Below are positions 52,910 to 64,000 of a stretch of 64,000 nt of DNA, in pieces (position 1 is the stretch's first letter; every line of letters begins with the position of its first letter). Origin of the DNA: Sclerurus mexicanus (lineage: Eukaryota > Chordata > Aves > Passeriformes > Furnariidae). The DNA lies in NCBI GenBank assembly GCA_013396755.1, contig VWZF01002413.1:186001-250000 (forward strand), read 5' to 3'. The translations under genes were made by a program, and so were the position numbers. The notes under the pieces are model-generated. The model was not told the origin of the DNA, searched no databases, and was given only the letters and a program-made list of their open reading frames with translations.

Positions 52910-55900
52910 GAAACACGCTCATTGCTCAAATTGAGCTTAGCCTACATGAATCCATTTTGCCTTCAGTGATCCGAGTTTCCCCTTCTCTATTCAGCATGGA
53001 TTTTACAGGTACTATTTACACACCTGATGCAGTGCATCACTTTGCTCAGCGAGTGCCCTAACAGGGAAACTGTGAAGATATCTTTGCACAAGCATATCAC
53101 TGCATCGACCTGAACATAATTCAAGTTTTAAACAGAAACTGAGACTGGGAGGAATCAATTCTTCCTATAAACCTGCAGTACTCCACAAGCATGGATTCAC
53201 CGTGCAAGAGTCCAGCCCTCCTCTTGAGCCAGTCATCCAACCACACGGACCAACACTGAAACATCTCATTGTTGGAGCTTCCTGAAACAGAGAGTCAAAC
53301 TGGGAGCCACTCACGGCTGCTAATGGAGGTTTGCAAGGACTCTGCCAGTTCACCAAGAAAGCCCTGTTTGATCTGTAAATATACAGGGCTTCTAGAGAAG
53401 TGAGAGAATGGAGAGAGACACAGCCCTCTACAAACTCACCCCAGTAATTCAGACTCACACCGGAGTGCCACAATTAGACACCGCAGGAGACCTGCCAAGC
53501 AAATGACAAAAGAAGTAGACTGAATTAAAAAGACAGATCTAGGTACAGAGCTGGCCAAAGAGGCAAGCTGGGATCTAAAGGACCAATGTTTCTTCTCCAC
53601 CTGTGGAGCGTGGGTCAGCTCATGACACTCTGTGTACAAACTGGTCCCATCAGAGTCTCATTTTTGCCTCGAGACACAAAGTTCTAGCTCAGTGTCTCAG
53701 AGCCTGAATTTCTGGAGGATCTTTATTATGGCCAAAAATATTTCCCCTTTTCAAAAGATCTACCTTTTCATCCTTCTGGACAGTCTTAAGGATATGAAAG
53801 ATGATTGTCCACTCCTGATTTTGTAACACTTGCCACAAACAGCAGAAAAAAAGGGTGAATGACACTATAAATGTGGGCTGAGCTTCTGGAATACAATGTT
53901 TGGAGAAACTACGAGATCCCAAAGCTTCCACTAACAGAGAAAGATTAGCAAAAGGAAGGCTGACCCAACCAACCCTTCCCATCACAGGAGGAAGGAAAGG
54001 CTGGCTGAGTGGCCATGAAAAGGCTGTTCAGAATTACTGCACTTCAAAATGAGGACCAGAAAAATATTTCTCTGAATTTTCGCTATTAGACTCATAATCA
54101 AGAATTTTAAAGTACCTCTTTAATAGCATACATTGATCTGAAGCATTGATTAGTGCCACATAAGGACCTGCTACACACGTTGATTTAACCCAAAAGCCTG
54201 AACAAATTCCATTTCATGTGGTCGTCAGGAAAGAGGAAAGAGTGGAATTCAGACAAGAGCCTGGTCACTCAGAAAAGGTTTATTATTCCATCTATTGAAA
54301 AAGCCCATCAAATAGATGGCACTAGGGAAAAAACAACCTTAAAAAATATTATTGAAATAATCTAAGAAGATCCCTGCTTGTTAAACAGCCTTTCTTTAGA
54401 CACTTGGTAGAAATCTACAGGTGTTACACAAGTTTACCTTTGTCACTTGTCACAACCAGCAATGCAACTTGAGGAAAAAAATGGTAAAAATATCGAATTT
54501 CACCAATCTTACAACAGCTGCTGAGCAATATCAAATGTTAGAAGCCCATCATTGGAGAAATCCTGATTAAAAAAATAACACACTTGCCTTAATCAAGCCA
54601 TGGAAATCTACAACTGATATGTGGCTTCAGAATGCCACAAACACATGATTTTTAAAGGAACTTCAAGAATCATTTTCTTTCAGCGCCCTTTGAGTCCTGA
54701 AGATGAATTCCAACCCAAATTTTCTAGAGTAATCACAAACCAAGCACAAATGCTATTGAAAAATGTTTCTCATTTTTCTGAAAGAAATACGATCCAGTGG
54801 ATAAGGGAATACTTTTTTCTAGATGTTTGTATTTTCTGATAATGATAGATGGGATATTTTGTTTTACTGAAAATGCCAAATGCATATCGCTGAGCTGGAT
54901 AAAGAAATAAAATAGAGACAATGCACGACAAAGTAATCAAATATCTAACCCGATGCATAACTAAAAAGATAAAAATGCCTACTATAATATACTATAATAT
55001 ATAACCGTGCTGCACGTGCACATGCCATTTGTCACTTCTGCATACGGAGCAAGCTTTAGCAATGCCAGAAACAAGGAGAAACCTAATGCAAGGTCAATCT
55101 TAGTCTGTTTTTAGAAATGTCATTTCTTACCCAGCACATCCTGATTGCCAATAATTCCGTTCCAACGACACCAGTTTTAGCCCCGGGTCATGTGCTGTCA
55201 TTTCCAAATAATCTATTAAAGGGCTTATAGTAACTCTTAAGTTGTAGCATAATACATCCTTTTGTCCCTATGCAACAATGACAATTTCACTGCAACTTTG
55301 AGCATGTTAAATACCTTCACCTTTTTTCTGGGAATGGTTGGTTAATAGGTGTGGGAATAAAGTGGCTTTTGAATGTACCATATTTTCAGAAAGATCCCTT
55401 TCCAGTATTTCCTATCTCCACTCTCTGATAAAATACACAAAGCAATTACCTATTTCAACCTTTTGCCTCCAAGAAAAATTAAAACTTCTAAATTCAGACA
55501 CAGAACGCAGTGAAACACGTAAGCATAAAACAAAAAGTGATGCACAGGATGGGAACGCTTCCCAAAACCTACAGAAAAGCTCTCAACACACTTTTTGAGG
55601 CTCAGCCATGGGAAAGAAGCCTTTTATGAAGGAGTGCAAACACAGGAACACGCAGAAATCAGAGAAACCAGCAAAACTCCCTGTGTTAAATAACACCACA
55701 GAGCATTAACTACAGATTGGCACAGAAAAATAAACTGAAACCTCTTAAAAGAAAATTTTCAAAAGGAATACATTCCTTTCCTCCAGCTGAACAAAAATAA
55801 CCAGTCAACTTGGGATTACAATGAACTTTTCCCTCATTTGTTTGGGTTTAGAGTTACTATTCTAACAAGGGGTTTGATGCCACTCTTACACATGAAATAC

Positions 55901-56720
55901 TAGTTTAAAATCAATCAGGTCAGTCTGTAGGAATACAGAAGAATGCACAATGGTGGGCTTCCATTTCTTACAACACCTTGTTTTGCTTTTGCAAAGAACT
56001 GGGTTACTAGATCCCAACACTGTTAGCTGCACCTCCCTCCTCAAGTCTCCAACATGCACTCCAATTCCTTAAGCCTAGATTTAAGAAGTGCAGCTTTAAT
56101 CAGGACCCCTGGAAAAACAAGGCTTCCGTGACCACTGTGTGTATGTATCGTTCCGTCCCAGTAACTCCTGAATCCACTGAGCAATCCCCACGAAATTTAA
56201 CAGAAAACTAGAATTCTCAACAACAGCGAGCTCCCACAAGTTCCACGAACAACAGTAACCAGCTGCAAAAGCATCCCCCAAATATGTGTCCCACCTTAAG
56301 AGAAGGCAGGACTCTGCCACTACTGGATTTATACTGGGGTATCACAGGCTCCAGAAGGAAAACAGCGGGGCTCACACTGCTGGAGAAGTCTCTGAGCATC
56401 ACAGGGAACCAAACCTCAAGAAAGCAGGTTTTACCACGGCAGGAAAAAGCTGATCTTCAAGTAAAGAGAAGCAGAGATTCACAACAATTTTCAGCTGGCA
56501 ATTACAGTTACCTGTGCCAGTACTTTCGTTTACCTCAGCTTAACCCTAAGCACTGGTATGTGCCAACAGTGAAATTGTCCCATTCGAAGCAACAGCACGG
56601 GACAGTGACACGCTTTGCCACCTTCACGTTGTTGATATCCTTTCTCACTAGGGCTCCCAGCAATTCCTCAGCCCCTGTGCTGAATGCAAGCCACTGGAGC
56701 TCCATTTCCCTGCATATTCT

Positions 56721-56732
56721 GTGTGTGTGTGT
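56721..56732 (+). repeat. (GT)6 dinucleotide run
   Basis: Six GT units lie inside the unrecognised plus-strand open frame at 56284-56874, where they translate as alternating Cys and Val, a sign that the frame is not selected as coding. Confidence 0.9.
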
Positions 56733-57304
56733 TTCCATGCATGACAGAACAAATATTGAGACTGACAGTCTCTATTTTACTTTGCAGGTCTGTTCCAACA
56801 CATTTAACCACAATGCACAACTCTTCTTTGCTCCCCTTCAACCTGCCCTGTTGATGACCTTAAATGCAATTTAAATGAACCACTCTCTGCTAGTAATGAG
56901 AAATAATTCAGCCTCAGTGATGGTTTCTAAAAGCTTTGCTCAGAAAAGAAAAAGAAAGCACACACATCTTTTCAATCATTTTGAATCATATGAAGGTTTT
57001 TGGCTTTAAAAAAGTCATTCACTAGTGACATTAGGGAGGCTGGATGTAAGTCAAAATTCAAAGTAAAATAATTTATTTGTTGCAGGCCTTAATTATAAAT
57101 TTAACATAAGGGAATCATAGCATGAGCAATTTCTGTGTCGCACTTTCAGAATGACTAAGTTTTGCTGCTCTCTCAGATTGAGAGGAAGGATTTCATCATT
57201 CTCCCCACTGCATATTAATGCCTTTTTTCCTCTATAAAACACGCAAAATTAAAAGCACAAATTGCAGAAAAGAAATTCACTTGTAAATAAGTCCAATAAA
57301 GACA

Positions 57305-57310
57305 TTTAAT
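57305..57310 (-). other. Candidate poly(A) signal ATTAAA
   Basis: The minus strand reads ATTAAA, the commonest variant of the vertebrate poly(A) hexamer, 146 bases beyond the TAA of the putative terminal exon ending at 57457. T-rich sequence follows it. The hexamer is frequent by chance in AT-rich introns, so it only has weight together with the upstream splice acceptor and open frame. Confidence 0.25.
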
Positions 57311-57456
57311 ATCAAACTTTTCTCAAGGACTCTGAAATGACTACAGACAGATGTACAAGTGGAGTCAGTCCCCCAGCTCCCACTGATGTCCTTGAGCACT
57401 GATCTTTACAAAGGTATTTAACCATCTTCTTTTAGGATATACGAACAGGGAACTCG

Positions 57457-57538
57457 TTAGTACACTTTGTACGCAGTCTGCAGTTCTTCCTCACCTTCAC
57501 TCAAGAGCTCCTGGTATCTTTTCTGTTTAATCCCATCA
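57457..57538 (-). CDS. Putative same-strand terminal coding exon (unrecognised product)
   Basis: On the minus strand an acceptor-like sequence (gtcattctgtttcag) is followed by 82 bases. Read in phase 2, these encode 26 hydrophilic residues, starting DGIKQKRYQELLSEGEEELQ and ending in Tyr-Lys-Val-Tyr, then TAA. The Glu/Lys/Gln-rich, helix-like composition differs from the surrounding frame, and a canonical-variant ATTAAA poly(A) signal lies 146 bases past the stop. I do not recognise the protein. If the adjacent upstream CDKAL1 exon (phase 1) spliced here, it would be read in another frame and stop after 12 added residues, giving a truncated isoform; the long frame needs a phase-2 donor. It could be an alternative CDKAL1 3' end, the last exon of an unannotated gene, an old pseudogene, or chance. 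Confidence 0.25.
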
Positions 57539-60500
57539 CTGAAACAGAATGACACGCTAAGACCAAAACTCTCTGGATGAGTAGCAAAACTTTGCAAAAA
57601 TGGACTCCACTTTAGCCCAGACAAACAATTTAACATGGAAGGATCGCAATGTAAAAGTGTTACTGATTTAGAGAGGGATAATTCCTAGGGAAGCGTCTGC
57701 CTCATTAAAAACAGGACCATAAAACAAAAAGCCCAGTGCTGCTCGACAAACTGCATTGTGTCTTGCAGAAGTGTCAAGCCTTGGCACACAGCCAGTCGCT
57801 GAAACACTGCCAGGCACATCAGATATATATTAATGCAGGATAATCTGAAAGAAAAGCATTCTTTCATAAACATTTTTTTCTTTGTAAAACCATCAATCAG
57901 CTTCCTAGCTGAGCACCATGTGGCTCAGCTTAGGAGATCCTCAGGAATGCCCCAGTGTCTCTAAAGCCCTGAGTGACTTTGCAGACCCGGTGCCTCTCGG
58001 TGCCCATTGTCCCAGGTCTTTGCTGGAGTTATTTGGCTGCCTGTCAGCAGCTAATTCTGATTTGTAACTTGGGAAACCAGCAGCGGGAGGTCCTCAGACC
58101 CGACTAGGGACATCCTCAGCACCAATTAGCCAAGGTGCAGCCTGCCAGTAAAGACTTGCTTGCACTTCCAGTTCTTGAATAGAAACAACGGGAAGATACA
58201 GGACCAACTAAACATCTGTCAGAAAAAAAAACCCTAACAGAAGCATCTTGTTATTTAGCTCACTTTAAACTGCAAAGACAAACAAAATGATGATACGTGC
58301 TTTTGTTCCCAAGGTGTGTTTCCTGATGAAGATATATTCTAACAAATACAAGTGCACTGGAAACTCAAGACACTAGCATTGTAAAAATAAAACAAAGCAC
58401 AAAGCTTCCAAAGAAACCTTGTTACAGAACAGTAATTTTACAGGATGGAACTCATCTATCCAGGGAATAAATACATGGAAGGAATGGTTGAAACATCTAA
58501 AGGAACTCTACTAACATTCTGTGGAGTTCATCTCAAATTATCAATACCTGCTTCTGTATTCCATAGAAAAAAGGTACTTTAGTTCAGCATCTGATAACCA
58601 GGGCTGCTCACTAGTTTCTGATCCAAAGCATTCCAATGTTATTACTTATAAATGTATGTTCCAATTTCATAGCATAAATTAAAGCACTGCTATTTCTATG
58701 TAAGTTCACATAAGTCAGTGTGAGAAAATTAACATTGTTTAAGTCAATGGGAGAAAATATAAACAACTGCACTATAGCTGTAACTACTGGATTAATTTTT
58801 TGCAGTCACATTGGCGAAATATGAGGGACTGGATGACTCCACGTAATGGCAATAAGTGCATTTCATCTCAGATTCAGGAGTAACTTGAATACAACCCAAT
58901 TTAGAGGCAACTACAAACCTGAAAGGTTTTTGGTGGCTTATATATCACCAATGTGCTGCCCGTATGAAGTTCTAAACAAAGTGTAATTTAAGGAAATAAT
59001 ACAAACCAGTCCATACATCCTGCGTTACTGGTTTGGCTTGGGCATGTCCAAATGAGCTGGCCTGCAGCAGCTGCCCCAGGCACTTATTTGGAGGAAAAGA
59101 ACCGGGCAGAAACCCATTAGAGAACCTTGACAAATAGGATAGTGATCCGAAGTTCAAGTACTGCCCAAAAAATCACCACCCAAAAACCCCCCAAAAAGGT
59201 GCCTTATTTCAAGCTACATCGTGTGTGCTTGTGCTGCAGCTGTGCCTTAGTCTGACCATAGTTAATGCCTTTTAAAATGGTTCTTTAAAAAGAGTCGCAT
59301 CACACTCTGTGATAGTAACATTATTATTTGTTGATGCCTGAATGATCTCAGTAAATAAATAACATTCATCTTATGCTACAAAGAGCACTTAATTAGCTCT
59401 CTTTTAAGCTGAAAACACTTCGTGGCTATGCCACCCAATGGAGATACGCTTTTTATTTCAAATAATTAATGTATTTTAGGATTGCGAAAATAAAGTGCTT
59501 TTCTGAAAGAGTGCCCTTCATCTCATTCTGTTTCTATAACTAAAAAGTCAGGAGGTAGGTTTTCTTCCTGCCATAATTAGTTCTAACATGGTAGGCACGC
59601 ACATGAGTCTTATCTTTTCACAAAACAAAGGAATCAAGTTTTTATTTCTGTCTTGTTATTTTCTGTTGAGAGACAGTTTTCTTATGTGATCTCCTGTCTG
59701 GCTACTCAGTAAGCGATGCCATCAGAGAAGGGAGTGGGAAGGAAGAGCATGTGACAGTGGAGAGCCCTGACACTGACCAACATAAACTGCTCAGACAGAC
59801 TGAAAGGATGGACACAGGGAAACAAAAATGAGGAAAATAAAAAAAGAATGGCAAGGCATCCTAAATAGTCACAACTTTTCTGCAGCCACCTATTTCCCTT
59901 CTCTTCCTTTATGCGGTGAAAAGGATAAAGAAATTAACTGACTGACAATGACTAAACCTAACCTCTCAGCATCCTCATAAGGCTACTTCTAATGTGGAAT
60001 AAATCTGCTCCCAGAGCAGCCGTACGGTGCCTCATCCTGGGGGAGAGGACACTACAGCAATAGCACTGATGCCTTGGAAATAAAGTCAGGCAGCAGTACA
60101 AGGAGCCAGGTGTGGGAGGAGACTGAAGCCGCCTCCCGGAGCTCCCTCCCAGCTTTTGTTAGCTTTGAAAGCAAAACTTTTTATTCTGCCAGTTCATTTT
60201 AGCTCTTCTTTCCCCTTCAATCGACTCCACCTTTTCCAAGATCAGGTGAATAGCTGTTCGACAAGGGAAGCAAATACTGCGTTCCACTGACGGGCCCCGA
60301 AATCTCAGCTGTCACAAGTGTTGCAAAGGGTTTTTCATTATACATACAAAGTTGATAAAAAGGATCTAGGAAAAGTTCTGTAGTAGCTCCAATGTCAAGT
60401 TTAAGCCAAGCATGATGCCAATCCAACCCGACCTGCGCTGTACCAAAGGACGTGCGTGGTATTTAACTCCTCCAGCCCTGGTGCAGGAGTGCAAGTCACA

Positions 60501-63500
60501 CTGAGCTTCACTGTGGCTTGTTGCAATAACTGACAGCTGCAAAAACATCCTGCATCGACAATGCACTTACTAAGTGTTTCAACTAAGTAGTTAAAATTAA
60601 GTATTACAAATACTATGAAGAATTTAATACGTAAGAGATTAAATACCTTTGAGTCCCAAATTGCATATTATACGTAGGTGAATCTTACATTATTTTGGTA
60701 CTGTTATATCCACATCCTTAATGAAACCCCCTGCCACATTAGGGACAACTCGTATTTCTGTCAGTGGTAATCCTTACGTCTATGTGAATTCACACATTTA
60801 TCATGCTTTTTCAGTAATTCAGTCAGCATACAGACAGAACAGTGCACATGGATTTGCAGACAGTTCTCAAATGCCCTTCACCTGTAAGCTGCACAGAAAG
60901 CAGCATCTCACAGGAGAGAGGGACTGATGCCTCTTGTGCATTGCCTTGCTACAGACAGCAGGCAACTGTTAGGGACAATTGGCCAGTTTTTACAATGGAA
61001 AGAAATTAGAAGGTTTATGTGAGGTTTGGTGTGCTCCAAAGACAAGCAATCTGACAAAAACTGAGGAAGAAGAACACAGGGAAAATTTGTGATGACATGA
61101 AATTATCCACGGTAAGTCAAAACTGAATTCACTGCAACAACTTGCAGGGACTACAGAGAATTCGGGGGTAATAATAACACAGCCAATGAAAGCCTATGAA
61201 GATAAACAACATTAAAAAAAAGCAATTAAACAAAGCCCTGAAAATGATGGGCTCAAAATTATGTACTATAGCCTGGATAGGGGAGATAAATTTTTCTCTA
61301 GATCCCCTTTAAAAGCATTATCTGACTAACTAACATCAATCAAAAAAAGTTGGCAGAATGTTAACACTGAATAAAGAAAATACAAAGCTAAAGGGAAGCC
61401 AATGCTGTGCCACTTCACACATCCTCGCTACTCCAAAATTCTGAATTTCATCGTGCCACCTTCTGATAAAGGTTATCATAAAAAAGCCTGTCATAGTGGA
61501 CACAAGAAAATAGAATGAAGCATTAAAAAAACCCTTATTGTCCTAAGTAAGAAGAAAAGTTCTCACACAGTGCATGATTATTGATAACCAAGTGTGAACC
61601 ACACTGCTCTGGGCTGTTAGAGCAACGCTAATTGTGCATGGGGAACCTGAACATTAAACACTGGTTACAATGGTCATATCCTCTCTGTCCCAGGCTTGTG
61701 CCTCAGTGCAAGGGAAATGTGGGCTCAGGCAAGACCTACTGGGAAACCCTGTGTTCTGAGGCAAAACCAAGTATAGATGTTCCTCAAACACCTTGTCAGG
61801 CTGAAAACACACACCAGCTGAAAGAGCAACCCAAGCGTCAGTGTAGGAAAACAGCTCAGTGCTGCCTAAGCACTGACCAACAAAGCCCTGTCTGAACTAC
61901 ATCGCCCTGCTTCCCGAAAGGAAACCCTTCTGTTTAAGGGAGAAAAATATTTGCGCTGAAAAGCTGAAACAGAGACATGCAATTCAAACGCTGGTGTTTG
62001 GATTCGGAGTGGTGATGTGGACCACAATGTCACGAGGCATCTAAACAGGGCAGGAACCCTTCAAGGCCAAGGAGGACGACGTGTCACGTGCAGGCGTGAC
62101 AGAGACATCAGTGACCAGAGCAGACGGTGCCACCTGCATCAGGCAGGGGGATGACCACCACTTTGCTTTACTCCAGGGAAAAAGGACTGCCAAAAACCAA
62201 GAGGACTGGGCTTGCTTAAAAAATACTCACCCAACTGAGATGATTTTAGATGAAAGAAAAAGGGAACTGTGTAATTATATACACTTACCTTGACAAATAG
62301 AAAGCAATCTGTGATTAGAACATAGTAATTAGTTACAAAATGCTTCCCATGGATTTAATTACCCATCAGTCTACATGTTTCTTAATTACTTTTATCTCAT
62401 TGCATCAGTAAAAATTTCTGCCTGGGGCAACTGCCACTCACTTATTTACACAGCTCCTAGCTTTTACAGTGAATATATTAGAGCAACATGGCCAAACAGT
62501 ACTAGAATTACAGTTTAAATTTCATGCATAAGAAACTTCTCCCCTAATTTCCCATGGAAATTATTTTCTTAGGTTTGAATTCAGACTTCACTTTCTTATC
62601 CGTGCGTTCAGGAAGTTTCAAAACATCCAAAATGTCATTTAGAAGAAATTCAAAGGAAAAAAACACAAGTTCTTTGGTTTTGGCATTGGGATTTGATTTG
62701 TTGGTTTGTTTTTTGTGATTATTACATCCTAGTGGATTTTGTCTGCCTCTCTATGCCAGTATGTCTGTAGTTTATCTTCCACTTTATTACTTCAGATACC
62801 ATCAATTTCATATTTCCATATATTTATGAATTAATGATGAAAAAAAACATTAAAAAATTCCTATCTGGTGCTATCTCACTGTGTGTTTTCCTAAATGTTT
62901 CTCTATCGTTTCAACTTGATTTTTAAAAAAATTAAAAACACCTGCTATGCCTTCAGTCAAATTAATTCAGGTGTGTGTAGAAGACTGCATCTCTTATACT
63001 GTGTTTTTATTTCCAGAACACACAGCAGCTTAGATTTATTTTCTCACGCATACAGGTGTCGAGAAAGTTTCCATGAGAGTAAAAGGGCTTAAGAGGGGTT
63101 GGAATATCGGATTCTAGCAAGGAGAAAAGCCAAGTGAATCCTTGCACATCAGCAGATGCAACCTTTGAGGAGCTGGGACACCCCACCTGCCTGACATCAC
63201 ATGCTCCCTCCTGCCTGGCCACCAAAGCCCAGGTCACCGGTGTGACTGCAAACACAGCTCAATCCTGCCATCAGAGCCGGATTTTCCTCTTCGCTTCCGT
63301 ACTTAAAAATCAATGAGTAATCCTAATGTGCAAAAGTTGCAGGTCTGTTGAATTATTAATAGGCGATGCAACTGTAAATGCTTTCGCTCACCATTCTTCA
63401 GTGCGCTTGCAAATGATTTCCAAATGAAAGGTGCTGAAGCATGAAGATTGCAGGCAGCCACTGCCTTTTGAGAGCACAGCGCAGGGAGTCGGTGGGATTC

Positions 63501-64000
63501 TCGCCTGCCTGGGTTATAATCAGACATTGTGAACTTTCCTTGAAAGCAGACTCCAAATTCACAGGGGTCCCCAGCCTTCAATCAAGAAAATGCTTGAAAC
63601 GACCTCCATCTGCCATTTTAATGTATTCTTTCCAAAGACTTCCATAAATATTTAATATAAGAAACGCACTGTTTAAACACAATGAGGAGCTTGTGAAATT
63701 AAAATTGGCTGACGGATTACACGATATAATACACAGTAAACAATGGTAGAGAAACCATAGGCAGAGCCACACACTTTCCTTCTGCTCCTCAAAGAAATGA
63801 ATCAGAAAGGAACGTGAAGGCAAATTTCCTGACACCCTTAATAAGGATATGGTGAGTCTCATACAAGAGCCTGAACACGGAGCACATTGCCGACCTCCTC
63901 TGTGCACGGGCACACAACACGCACTGGCCTGCCAGCTGCAGAGGGGACACACACACACAATATTTGCCTTTTCTCCCCCCCAGATCACTTCTCTGCAAGG

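Larger units (their letters stand above)
49856..64000 (-). other. CDKAL1: CDKAL1 intron (partial; runs past the window end)
   Basis: This is the phase-1 intron upstream of the first exon in the window. The preceding exon should carry the CxxxCxxC radical-SAM motif; I found no matching sequence on the minus strand, so the intron exceeds 14.1 kb. Contents: a possible conserved block at about 50040-50300, a short tandem duplication at 52876-52909, a 591-bp unrecognised plus-strand open frame at 56284-56874, a putative minus-strand terminal exon with poly(A) signal at 57538-57305, and a GC-richer patch at about 57900-58140. A second conserved-looking block lies at about 59230-59480. Short GT and AC runs lie at 56721-56732 and about 63948-63959. 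The rest is plain AT-rich sequence. Confidence 0.88.

Overview
The window is vertebrate nuclear DNA, almost certainly from a bird and probably a songbird. It is moderately AT-rich and intron-dominated. The only gene recognised with confidence is CDKAL1, the tRNA ms2t6A37 methylthiotransferase, on the minus strand. The bird assignment rests on endogenous-retrovirus sequences: an LTR whose ends and body match the common avian ERVL-type LTR, an adjacent avian-type pol remnant, and at 33.6-34.5 kb a repeat whose phrasing matches one abundant in passerine genomes. These repeat assignments are from memory, not from a search.

Four internal CDKAL1 exons lie in transcription order from high to low coordinates: 49855-49689, 40276-40131, 21258-21078 and 5730-5668. 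All have GT-AG boundaries and their phases join exactly (1/0, 0/2, 2/0, 0/0). Together they give 185 whole codons without a stop, matching roughly residues 249-433 of the ~579-residue human protein: the C-terminal half of the radical-SAM barrel and the linker toward the TRAM domain. The N-terminal MTTase domain and the CxxxCxxC cluster exon should lie beyond base 64000. The TRAM domain and membrane anchor should lie below base 1. I looked for both neighbouring exons in the window and did not find them.

The rest is intron. The 15.3-kb intron (5731-21077) holds a small ERV mosaic (about 16.0-17.25 kb) and a G-rich purine tract (20.44-20.53 kb). The 18.9-kb intron (21259-40130) holds an (AAT)11 microsatellite and a GC-rich passerine-type repeat with a 35-bp tandem array. 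The 9.4-kb intron (40277-49688) is mostly plain sequence. The upstream intron (from 49856) contains a possible same-strand terminal exon at 57538-57457, followed by an ATTAAA poly(A) signal. On the opposite strand there are two weak exon-like segments (850-1020 and about 23607-23800).

No bacterial-type features (operons, CRISPR, riboswitches) and no tRNA or rRNA genes were seen. Nearly all open frames in the window are chance or repeat-derived. I found no new multi-gene system. The items most worth testing are the putative terminal exon, the orientation conflict in the ERV cluster, and possible conserved regulatory blocks in the introns.
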